A model generated the notes under the pieces. The model was given only the letters and a program-made list of their open reading frames with translations, searched no databases and was not told the DNA's origin. A stretch of DNA of 64,000 nt, from assembly GCF_902148845.1 (NCBI RefSeq), contig NC_043745.1, forward strand, positions 16,478,008-16,542,007, written 5' to 3'. The DNA is from Salarias fasciatus. Taxonomy: Eukaryota; Chordata; Actinopteri; Blenniiformes; Blenniidae. Positions 1 through 10,600 of this stretch are shown here, piece by piece; position 1 is the stretch's first letter; each line of letters opens with the position of its first letter. Both the position numbers and the translations under genes were made by a program.

Positions 1-960
1 CATTTTCATCCTGTAGTGTTATCACAGTGTTGTCTAAAATTTCCAAACCTGGCTCTTGTTAAAAAAAAAACAAAAACAAACTGGAATGGGTAAGGTCGAC
101 GGCGGCGAGCAAACCAGCAGGCCTGGATCTTTAAAAACACGTGATTGTTTGTTCTCAATGTACTTCCCATGATTGACTATTCTAATAACAGAATGTGTTG
201 AATGTATTAAATGGAGCATGTAGATCGGTGTTACACGCGTGCTAATTGTCAAAACCATTCATGGTACAAAGAGAATGAAATCATTGGTGTTGGTACCAGG
301 CGGGGCGTAAAGTCCCCCTCTGGTCAGAGTCACATGTGTAAACGTGTACGGCCTTAACATGAAGGTTTCATGAGATTCATCCGTTTTAGATATTGTCACA
401 TAGTTCCTGTTTCATTGTCCTGGTGTGAAATCGACCAAACTCGCACATGAAGTCATGCTTTCTTTTCCAACTCTGGGTTCTGTGCTGCAGTTACTGGGAC
501 TGCAGTAAAGTTATGTGACCAGCAGGCTTTGCTAGTGGACGGCTTGAATGTGACTTAAACTAAATGTTTCACTTTGGGATTCCTGTCAGAGGACTTATTT
601 TGTGATGATATTGTAAATACAGAAAAGTGATGGATCCATGGTTTATATGTATTCAAATTTTTTGGTTACTTTCCTGTATAACATTACAGGGAAGGTAGAG
701 TTGGCACAGTTCCCCCCCCCCCCCCCCCCCAGCCCCCCCCCAGCCCCTCCAAAATCTGCCGAATATGTAGTTCCCACTTTAAAGGGAAAGTCATCTGTCT
801 TTTTCTGCATTTTTTCAGAATAAACAAATAAATGTTATCTGTTGATGTTTGACCAGCTCCGTGTTTCATGTCTTTATTTCTGAAGGAAACACAGTGAAGT
901 GGTGGAAGATTTTAACAATGGAAAAACTCAACTCTAAAGCCGAAATACACTCAAGATATG
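1..960. other. No recognisable gene; possible 3' flanks
   Basis: No open reading frame here looks like a protein. A C-rich run interrupted by A lies at about 712-747. AATAAA-like signals occur on the plus strand near 820-830, and on the minus strand near 980 (TTTATT on the plus strand). The minus-strand signal could serve as the poly(A) signal of the IRF gene that starts to the right. The plus-strand signals could belong to a gene left of the window. Both are inferences. Confidence 0.4.
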
Positions 961-1549
961 TTAACTCTTATGACAAGATTTATTTCATAAAGCAAGCCTG
1001 GTTTCACAGTATCGATCAGTGGGGTTTAAAAACAAATTTGAAATGATTGGAGAAAAAAAAAATTAACATGAAGTTACAAGTGTGGGTTGATCATACACAG
1101 AAAGGTTGGTCACTAAAATGCTTCGCATGCCACAAACTTGTCATTAAATGCAAAATTCACAAGACTGCATCTCTTGTACTTCCAGGCTGCACCGTCTGCC
1201 TCAGACTCTGCATGTTTCGGCCAAACATCCAAAGAAACAGAAGAAGCGCGTGACCGTGAAATGAGATCTGTTTACTGTAAAACGCTGCGCTGCAGAGCTT
1301 GCTGTTATTCCAGTAGGTTTGAGTCACTGAACCGTAGTGAGGATGACAGGGGTGAAGCTTGGCTTGGAACAGGATCTTCATCAGCGGGACGGCCGAGTGA
1401 CTGACAGGGCAATATCCTCCATCTGTGAGTTCAGCAGGAAAAAAAAAAGCGGCGTGGTTGGGGGGAGGACAGTGCAAGAGCGGAGGCCTGAAGGACCAGC
1501 AGCTTTTTCTGTGTGGCAAACACAATCCGGGACGCCAAGGCTGATGGCG

Positions 1550-4120
1550 TCAGTGCTGCTGATGAGCCGCGCCGTCGGAGAACTCTTTGATGTAGCTTGC
1601 TCCAAACAGATCGGTGTAATTTTCAGAGTGCAGAAAGCACAGGTTGTCCTCAGCAGCACCTGGGGAACAAAACACCAGTCAGACAGAGAGGATGTGTCTG
1701 AGACAGCAGCTCAAACTGTGTGTTACTTAAAGAGACTAAAAATATGGTTGGAATGAATAAGAAAATAAGATCAATTTTAAAAAGAGAAATGAGTGAATAT
1801 GTGCACATGGTGTCTCAGCCAAGCTGCATCTAAAACAAAATAATTGTTTTACTTCTACAAAAATATGTAAACCACATGTAAAACATTTTTTTTTAAATTG
1901 TGATTGTGGCTTCTGTTTGATATCAGGGAAAAAGTCTGACCTGACAATTTATGATGTTATTTACAGCTTATAACATTAAATTTACATATTAAGCAAAAAA
2001 GAAAAACAGCTATCATCAGTCTTCAATATGTATTATCTGTTCTCTTTTCATTCCATGTGCCTCTGTGCTGTCACAATTACATATTAAAGGCATTAATCAC
2101 ATGTACAAGTGATCTATTCATCTGATATCACCCTTAAATTTGCTCCTATAAAACGGTCCTAACATGATTGGCATCACATAATACCAGCCCAGAAGTAATC
2201 CAACAAACACTTCATCGAGAGATTTCTATCCTCAGTTCCTGAGAAGATCTCGTACAGTGCCAGTGGTCCCACAGGGTGTGTGTCCTCCACCCCCGCTGCT
2301 CCCCTGTCTGGTTCCAGAGGTCAGTGCTGCTCAGGTGGTCCATCAGCTGGAACACACAACACTACCAGTAAGGAAAAAACAAAAGCAGTCGTATGCAGAT
2401 GATCTCAGAAGACTGTGTTCCAATATGTTGCAGCTCTTCCCCCTCTTGTTTTCAGGAGCTTGATTATTCTGCCATGGGGAGATTCTGAGACAGACAGAGC
2501 AGTGTGACGCTCGGTCATGAGTTGACTTTCAGACCGTCCCAGCGTGTTACCTTGAAGACAGCCTCGTTCTGCTCCTTGTCCTCTGGTTTGGTTTCCCACA
2601 GTCCTGCATTAGAATAACACCCATCATCCCTCTGTGGTTACAGAAGCAGCGTCTCTCTCATCATTAACCAAAGCACTGTAACATCGCCGCAGCTCACCAT
2701 GGGCCTGAGTGTTATTGATCGTGTCTTCAGCAGCCGTGTCTGCCGGCTGCATCATGTCGGAAACAGACCTCGCTGCTGGGGATTGCCAAGTGGTGTATGC
2801 GTCGTCTCGTGTGCACGCTCCTGAAGTGGTCTGTATCTCCTTTGCTCTGCTGAACAGGCCTGGTGGAGGAGAAGGCAAGGCTTTCACTGCACGCCTCTCT
2901 GAGTAGATGTTAACACTTGGACTACATGTCTTACCTCTCCGGCGCCTCTGTGTTTGTGAAATGGGAAGCATCCTGTAGACTCTGTAGGCATTGCTGCCTC
3001 TCTTCCTGCTGTACTCACGCAGCTCACAGATATCAGACAGAGAGTTCAAGGCACAGCGAAAATTTGCCTTCCATGTTTTGGGGTCTGGTTTGTCTTTGCC
3101 TGGATGGTACCGTCCTGAAGGGAGTGAGCACAGAAACCAAGTCACCAAGTGTTTCTCTGATAACCTGCTGTCTTTGGGACATTGCTGCACTAGCAACAAT
3201 CAAATCGGTGCTCTGTTGGACATCCTGTTGTTCACATGTGCGTAATGGGCCATTTTCACAGCTCCACTACTTCCTGAAATTAACTGTGCACATTCATTTC
3301 CTGTCTTGCATTATTGGCCAAAATGATTAATCCAGGTGTGTCTTGCTGCAGCAGTCTAAACCAGACACACCTGGATTAATCAGTTTGGCCAATAATGTAA
3401 GACAGGAAATGAATGTGCACAGCTATTTTCAGGAAGTAGTGAAGCTGTGAAAATACCCCATGGTGACAATAAAGAATTAAAACATTAGCGTGCACTAAAA
3501 TTGCAATTTTGTGACATTGAAGTCAAAGTCCTTTAAAGCGTATCGTCAGAGAGAACTGACTTTATGAACCAATACAGTGAAGACATCAAACAGCAGAAAG
3601 CATATTAATAATTTATCAGGATACTATTAGACATAGTGCAATTTGTTAATGGAGAAATTAAAAAAAAAGACCATAATTTAACTAGAACCACTTCTGCCAC
3701 CAATAGGTTGACTATCTATTACAAACCCTGCTGTTTGGTGACTTCGGCTCTTTGCTGGAGCTCAAATTCACCACTGTGTGAATTTGGACCTCTGCCAGTC
3801 CAAATCCACTTACCAACATTATTAATGCAGCCAGTGGAGCTTTAAGATCCACCACGGGACATTTACAGTGACCCAGAGCAACACAACGAGCATCCGCTTC
3901 TTCATGTGCAACATAATCCTCTATTCTCACAAATACATACAGCACACTTGTTTTGATTGAAACACCATTTGATAAGACTTTTACTGAGCAATATTCAAAT
4001 GAGCACAGTTTAAATTAATATAGAATGGTCTGGTTAAATGGAAATGCTGAACTCTATTTGTATTAAACACCTATTTTCCATAGTGTCTGTTTCGTTACAC
4101 TAAGTTGAGAAACGTGTGTG

Positions 4121-4158
<38 letters not shown>

Positions 4159-5347
4159 TTTTTTTTTCAAGATGTTGTGAAGGGAGTTAATGTTGTACTT
4201 TGACAGTAACATGATCACCCTGCAGCTTCACAGCAGCTGAACAGGAGCGTTCCCATGAAGGGATCCAATCACAGTAAGAAACCAGGACTTTCCCAGCACA
4301 ACAATATGTACTGTGTGTGTGTGTGTGTGTGTGTGTGTCATCATCCTCTAACTCTTGCAAATATCATACAGTGACTGTATGCAGGGTATGTATAAATGTG
4401 GGCAAAGCCAGAATTTCTTTGCATGACTTACAAAGTTCTACAATGGTTTCTTATTGAACTTCAAATTGTGATTCCTAATTTTCCTTTGTGTTTGATTATA
4501 TGAAACAGGTTAACATTATACACGTTTAATGCTTTTGTAAAAAAAAAAAAAAACCTACAGATTTGACTCAAATTCACTCAGTATTAGAAGGAGTGGTTCT
4601 ACCTGCATTGTGCAGTGGCACAGATGATTTTAACTTGTTTTATTTGAGGGTGTGGATTTCTCAACTGTATAGTGTCTTTATGGTAGGGACTGCCATTCAG
4701 TCTTAAAAGCATGAAAAATTCCTGAAAACTCATGAGTTAATATGATGAAATTAAACAAAAAGGAATCAACTTACACGTATTTTTTTAAATTTCTTTTGAC
4801 TGATTGCAGCAAAGCTATTGCGACAGCTTGTGGAAGCAAAAAAACAAAAAAAATGCACAGAAAATAGCTTTCATCATCCAACACCATCTTGTAATTTGCA
4901 TGTCAACATGAACATGATTTTTCTTTCCCTATTTGCACGATAACATCAGCTGCATCACAGTTCAGTGTGTGTGTGCGTGCATGCATGCGGGTGCTCGTGC
5001 GTGTGAGACACTCTCACCTGTGTGCAAGGCCCAGCTCCTGAAAAGAGTGGCATCTCTGTCAATGCTCCATCCATGACGGGCGGCATGTTTCCACGGGATT
5101 TGAAAGATCAGTGCAGACTGCAGGTTGAAACAAAGCCAAATTATACTGATGCTGCCAAGGCCATTGACATCTTAACTGATTGAGCAGTTTGAATCCAGAT
5201 GTGCATCCAGCTGTGTGTATGTGAGGATGAGGATGGAGCTACCTTATCCAGCCAGCTGACTCCTGGATACTTCCCGGACCCGATCTGCTCCTCCAGCCAT
5301 GGTCTCAGCCTCAGCCTGCCTGGTTGCTGCATGCTGGACTCTGTCAT
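1550..5347 (-). CDS. irf11: Interferon regulatory factor, IRF1/IRF11 type
   Basis: A nuclear transcription factor that binds interferon-stimulated response elements. Coding exons in transcript order: 5243-5347, 5018-5117, 2935-3114, 2698-2859, 2551-2603, 2256-2346, 1550-1659. They total 801 nt, 266 aa, with consistent phases. The start is the first ATG of exon 1; a second in-frame ATG lies five codons later. The N-terminal DNA-binding domain is clear: [40 protein letters not shown] and YRVYRMLP supply the conserved tryptophan repeat. Exon 2 is 100 nt, as I recall for the matching mammalian IRF1 exon. The acidic C-terminal half is poorly conserved; the sixth exon relies on a weak donor (GTACGA) and is the least certain, while the last exon ends in a plausible SDGAAHQQH tail. 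Divergence from IRF1 ([18 protein letters not shown]) favours the fish IRF11 branch, but this is from memory. A palindromic MITE sits in the intron between exons 2 and 3. Confidence 0.85.
3249..3457. mobile_element. Palindromic MITE / fold-back element
   Basis: Two arms of about 95 bp are inverted copies: 3249-3344 and 3362-3456. The left arm starts CCATTTTCACAGCTCCACTA and the right arm ends in its near complement. The loop is under 20 bp. There is no coding capacity. It lies in the long intron of the IRF gene. The superfamily cannot be assigned because no clear target-site duplication is visible. Confidence 0.75.
4111..4157. repeat. (GT)n microsatellite
   Basis: About 45 bp of interrupted GT dinucleotides in the IRF intron. 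A second, shorter GT run lies at 4312-4338. Confidence 0.9.
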
Positions 5348-5639
5348 TAGTTATAAAGTATCACCGGCTGCACAGGAGTTTTAGCCAAATCATAAAAAAA
5401 ATTAAGAAGAATGGACTTCCCACTGAGATCTGTTCTTCCAATCAAAGCCTTCACAGGTGAGATGAGCATTCAGCCTCTCCAGTAACACCCATCACTGCAC
5501 GAGAGGCTTCCGGAAATACTAAACTTGCCCTCCGATTGCTCAGTGAGCAAGGCTGCAACCATTTGGAAAAGCCAAGTATGCTCATGTTTGTACTTGCCTT
5601 CTCAGGAGTTCCACCTGCAGGTTTGGACTCTGCAGATGA

Positions 5640-5985
5640 GAGAATGCCAACATCATCTCCACCAAAACTGGCTAATTTGATATTTAAAGTCCCATAATTC
5701 CAATTGCCCAAATACTGTAATGCTATGTAAATACTGTTGATTCTGTGCAGGATCTTCGCTGTTCCTACAGCACTGTGCTCTTCTGGACATCTCATCCTGA
5801 TACACCCCGGCCTCTGCTGATCTTGTGTTTAGGGCCTGTTCTTGTGCAGCCATGATTAGTGTGTCTGTGTTGTCTTTCAGTTGACTGTTCAGAACCTGTC
5901 TCACTATCTGTAGGTCTTTGGCTGTGGATGCTTCACATGGTATCCCCAGGTATTTGTAGTCATCTTCCACATCTCTCATGTTGTA
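5640..5985 (-). mobile_element. LINE (non-LTR retrotransposon) ORF fragment
   Basis: Minus-strand translation gives DYKYLGIP, LQIVRQVLNSQLKDN, then AVGTAKILHRIN and LWDFKYQIS in neighbouring frames. These resemble the post-reverse-transcriptase part of a common fish non-LTR element whose proteins carry YKYLGI, QRVRQVLKSQLNGKN, ILWDFQIQTDK and GTAKILRR blocks. The segments are out of order and frame-broken, so this is a rearranged, dead piece. The clade cannot be named with certainty. It lies just upstream of the IRF coding start. Confidence 0.5.
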
Positions 5986-5999
5986 GATAGTTCAACCCC

Positions 6000-7290
6000 T
6001 TCAGAAGTGATCCATCTTCCCTCTTCTTCTAAAGTTGTGAGTTTGATTGCCCATCTTGCACCGTTGATTTCAAATTGTCTTTTATCAAAACACTAAACCC
6101 CAAATTGTTCCCAGCGGAGGTCACGCTCCTTTGCGTGGCACTGCAGTGTGAATGAGTGAAAAGAACAAAGCTGAAGCTGGATATTCACCATATGGCTAAA
6201 ACATTACTATTTATTAATAATTTTGCATCACTATGGAACAATTTGATCAATAGAGGCTATGAAGTTTGGTTATTAGGACAAAATAAACACAAGTGTATAG
6301 ATTCATATCATGCATTGCTATTGATTGTTAGTTTTGATGTCATTGCTCATGTTACACTGGTATCCATCCGTCTTCTGCTCAGCCTGTTCCAGCTGTTTAC
6401 ACCCTACCAGTCGAGACACTTATCCTGACAACTGGGAGTCAACAATCATAATAAAAATAAATTTTGCATGCACTGTTAAAACATGCACACAGGCTGAGGG
6501 GTTATGTGTTGGCGTTGTAGTTCGATTCCACACTGGGAGGCTTTCCTGTGCAGTTTGCATTTTCTGATTGAGCATGTGTGGGGTTTATTCATGTATCTTC
6601 CCAAAGCGCCATGGAAGATATTCCCTCCACAACACAAAAGGCATTAGTTGAGTTGGTACGTTTTAAATAGAGTGTACTAAGCATGTAGTTTCACTTTTAC
6701 CTGCACCATACTGGCTTTAGCTCGAGTCTGCCATTAACTGGAATTGGACAAATCAGTAAAGACAATGGATGAATTGACAACATGTAACTCAATCTTATCT
6801 GTCTTCACTTGTAAATCTTTGAATAACTTATTCCAGTGGAACCATTATTTCCTTACATTCTGATTAATGAAAAACATACCTGTACCTTCAAGTTCTAAAC
6901 ATTTATTGTGGGGAATGTAATGTTTTGTCTTTTTTATGAGAGTGACGCATGCTTCTGTGGAACTGGCTAAACGTTTCCTGAGAAGAGGAGGGACAGAACA
7001 GAATGAGGAAGTAATTTCACAAGAGTATCACACCCACTCTGTGAGAGAGCCCGGCGTTAAAGCTTATTCAGCTGCAGCACATGCTGCCTGATAGTCTTGT
7101 GTACAAAATGAGTCTTTGATGACCGATGATCTTTTAAAAAAGCAAAGTTAATATTAACACCGGTTTGTTAATAACTGACTGTTCTGGCCAACTTCATATT
7201 CACTATTCTTCATATTCACTATTCATTTGAATTTTATCTGATATTTAAAACACTGTGTGTCGGGTGAATTCAGAATAGGTTCTTAACAGC
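6000..7290. other. Intergenic region without recognisable gene
   Basis: This lies between the LINE fragment upstream of the IRF start and the 3' end of the cytokine receptor gene. Apart from the SINE remnant I see no coding sequence or RNA gene. Confidence 0.5.
6330..6600 (+). repeat. Degraded tRNA-derived SINE remnant
   Basis: Phrases such as GTTCGATTCCACACTGGGAG (box-B-like) followed by GTGCAGTTTGCAT and GTTTATTCATGTATCTTCCC match the body of a widespread fish repeat seen better at 43970-44160. It is heavily mutated, and its boundaries are approximate. Confidence 0.4.
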
Positions 7291-7299
7291 TTCGACAAA

Positions 7300-7601
7300 C
7301 CGATAAATATCTTTTATTAAAATACAAACACTTGCAATACACAAAAAAAACACAACTATGTCTAAACACTTTATACAGCTGACATTTTACAACATAAATA
7401 ATTCAAGGTGCTAAAAGGTTTTAAATGACAACAACCAAGAAGTAATTAAAAATGCCTTTCAAATCTTAATGCATGTGAAACTTATGCAGATATAACCTAA
7501 ATGTGCCATGGCAAATATAACAAGCTGCAGTAAATGATCCCAAAACTGTTGCTTTTTCAAGTGTCAACATGAATCATGATCCCCAAATCATGGTCTCTGA
7601 A
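7300..7601 (-). other. Probable 3' UTR of the il4r-like gene
   Basis: AT-rich sequence follows the receptor stop codon on the minus strand. An AATAAA hexamer (TTTATT on the plus strand at about 7313) is a plausible poly(A) signal about 290 nt after the stop. Confidence 0.5.
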
Positions 7602-10600
7602 CTATACAGAGTGATAGTCACTGTCTACAGTCACTGACTGCAACCGTTGAGCAGACAAAAAGGGAAGAAAAGGTGCTTGGCCACTCAGAGCAAGATCGAT
7701 GGAGCCCGGACTTGTTGGGCCGAAGAGGTTCTGGGGGATCTTTGACAAAGAGTCCTCCTTCTGCCGGTCCAAACCTTTCTCAGGCTGAAGGCCTGTTGGC
7801 TTCAAAAGCAGAACATCACGCTGCCCCACGAGATTTTGAAATGGCTGGTAGTCATCTTCCACAAAAAGCCCACCCTGCGGGTCGGCAGAAGCAGAGCTAC
7901 CGGAAGCTTCTGTGTCAGTAATGAGTGAACCTTCATTACTGCCGTTCAGTTTCGGTGCACCGCTGACCGCTTCGTCGACAATCCCGCACCCACTGCCATC
8001 CCTGCTCTCAAGGTCAGAGGACATGGTGGTGTTGGCGCCATGAGAGAAGGAAGAATAGGTGGAACCATCTGAAAAAGTCCCAGACTCTGGGTTGCACGGC
8101 TGATAAGACAGATCCGTTTCCACAGAAGATGAACCTGCTGACAGGAAATTAAAGAGTTCATGCGCAGAACCCGGCACAACAGGTAGCTGTTGGTGACGAT
8201 CATCCAACCCGTCTCTCCCATTAGGACGGTACGTAGATTCACAGGAGATTTCAGTCTGCATGTGAACCTCAGGGCTGTTTTTCTCAAGTGGAACAAGAAT
8301 GGAATAAGTTTTATTTATCAGGCCTGATGATCCACAGCTCATTTCATTTGCTGGATTGCCACACGGATCACCGGCAGGAGACGGTAAATCTCTGTTGTTG
8401 TTTCTTTCTTCAGGAGCAGACGGCAGCTGTGACACGGGGCTGATGTTGGGGAATATTTTACAAAGGGCGTCTTGAACACTGGCTATAATGTTCGCTGGTT
8501 CGGTGTTTGCATAACCGAGATCTGAGGATCCAGTGCTGATGCCACTGCTGTGCTGAAGACTTCCACCGCTCGAGTCCAACGCTGACGTCTTTGACCTATT
8601 GACAAAATGAAACATTTATCAAAACTCGATAAAACAGTCATGCATACTTCTGCATTGCCGATGCGCGGATGCAGGAAGACTGACCACTGCTTGCCGTCAT
8701 CTGAAATGATGGGGTCAAATGAGACAGAGGAGATTATGGTTGGAAGAGGCCTCAAAACCTGAAAAAGAACATAAAAAAAATAAGAAGCAATTCATTAGTG
8801 GAAGGTGAAAATACTTTTGACAATTTTAATAATGGTTTTGTGACTTTTATCCTCCAAATATGGATCCAGTTTGGTTTGATGACTATCAGAACTGTTTCTC
8901 TACAAAATCGACTAAACTCTGCAGGATTAGCAGGACTTTTAGATTTTAAAAAACTCTAACAGGGTGCAGTGATGGAGTATATCGCCACGACTGATATGCA
9001 GTTCTTGAACATGCAGCGTTATTCAGAGGAAGAAAAAGAGAACTCCCATTAAAAAAAGTATCAATAAGTTCTTTACCCGAAACAGACATTAGCTCTTATG
9101 GTTAAATACCATCAGGTGTGATGTGTACTGGGTCTATCATGATTATGTGGTAAATTTTTATGGGAATGTTTTAATTCCCTGCAAATTATTCAATAAATAA
9201 AAAAACAAAAGAATTACCCTGCTTTGGGCCAATGCAGCCCCAAAGAGGTGAACGTTCACATCATCATAGAGGAACAATAAACGGTAAGTAAATTACTCAG
9301 TTTAAACAAATACAATCATTTTTAGCCTATTGAAAAATTATTTTCATGCTGCACACATTTTTTTTTTTTTGATTGCAGCGGAATACTGGTGGTGCTGGAC
9401 TGGAGGACACTATGCTGGCCGGGTTTTATTTTCGCTCAGCGTCACGATGACTTGACAGAGCAAAACAGAGCAGGTTGTCACACATGGCATCTCCCTTTCA
9501 TGACAAGAGGTGAAGGAAGTAAATAGATTCAGAACTGGATGGTTTGACTCTTCTTTACAATCCGTCAGTGTCTTCTTACCTCTTGCTCACTTGAATGCTT
9601 AATGACAAGATTTGGATATTTGGTGTCGATGTCCCACCACTTTCTTTTCAACCTGAAATCAATGTTACAATAAATCAACAAAACAACACGTGGCCAGTCA
9701 CAGAGCTGGATGCGTGAGAATTTCTGCATGGCTTACCTATCGAAGCAGAGGTATATCACACCGCTGAGGACGATGGCAGCGACGCTGAGACTGACGATGA
9801 CAGTCAGAAACAGTGAGCTCGACGAAGCCTCTGTGCAGTACGTGAACAGGGCAACTCTTAAAATCTGTTCTCATGAAACTCACACATGAAATACCAAATG
9901 TGTATGTTTACAGTATGTGCATTTTAAATCTGTTCCAGAATGCTGAACAGAACCAACATTCACAAATGACAGAAGAAATGAAGTGAACTTCATACCATCG
10001 TCTCTTTGCTGATGAATGATTGAATCATTTCCTAAGATGCACAGGTGCAAACAGAAATGAATGATCAATATAACATGTCCAAAACATAATCAGAACAAGT
10101 ATACACTTCTCCACTCTCCTCCTCTGTCCAAAACACTTTACAAAGTGATCATAAAGACATGTGCGATTCAGTCATACAGATAATAATGCCATAGGGTTGA
10201 ATGCAGACATGGAAGCATTGGAGATTCATATCGAACATCAACAAAATAATTATATTGAATAAAAGAAAAGACTCACGGGTTTTGAATTCAAATTCGCTGC
10301 TGCTGTCACTCATCAAGCCACTCCAGTTTGTCTTGCTTCTCACACTGACCATATAGGTCGTATTGGGCTCTAAATCACTTCCCGGTATTTGAAAGTAAGA
10401 CAATCCGTCAACTTCGACTGGTGGTGCGGGGACGCGCTTCTGATTTGAAGAAATCAATGTTGTGATTGCTCAGCTGGCAGAAACACACCTTGTCAACATC
10501 TCCAGGAAAAATGATGCAAATAATAAATTACCTTTGTCATGTTTGGTGCTTTGTAGTAAGTCACTTCTGCAGTCAGGCTTTTCTTGGCAATTCCTCGCAT

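Noticed and set aside
638-823. Proline-rich frame near 0.7 kb
   Set aside because: Caused by the C-rich tract; no support as a gene.
7673-7921. Plus-strand open frame opposite the il4r tail
   Set aside because: It is the antisense shadow of the last exon of the minus-strand receptor and has no domain or splice context.
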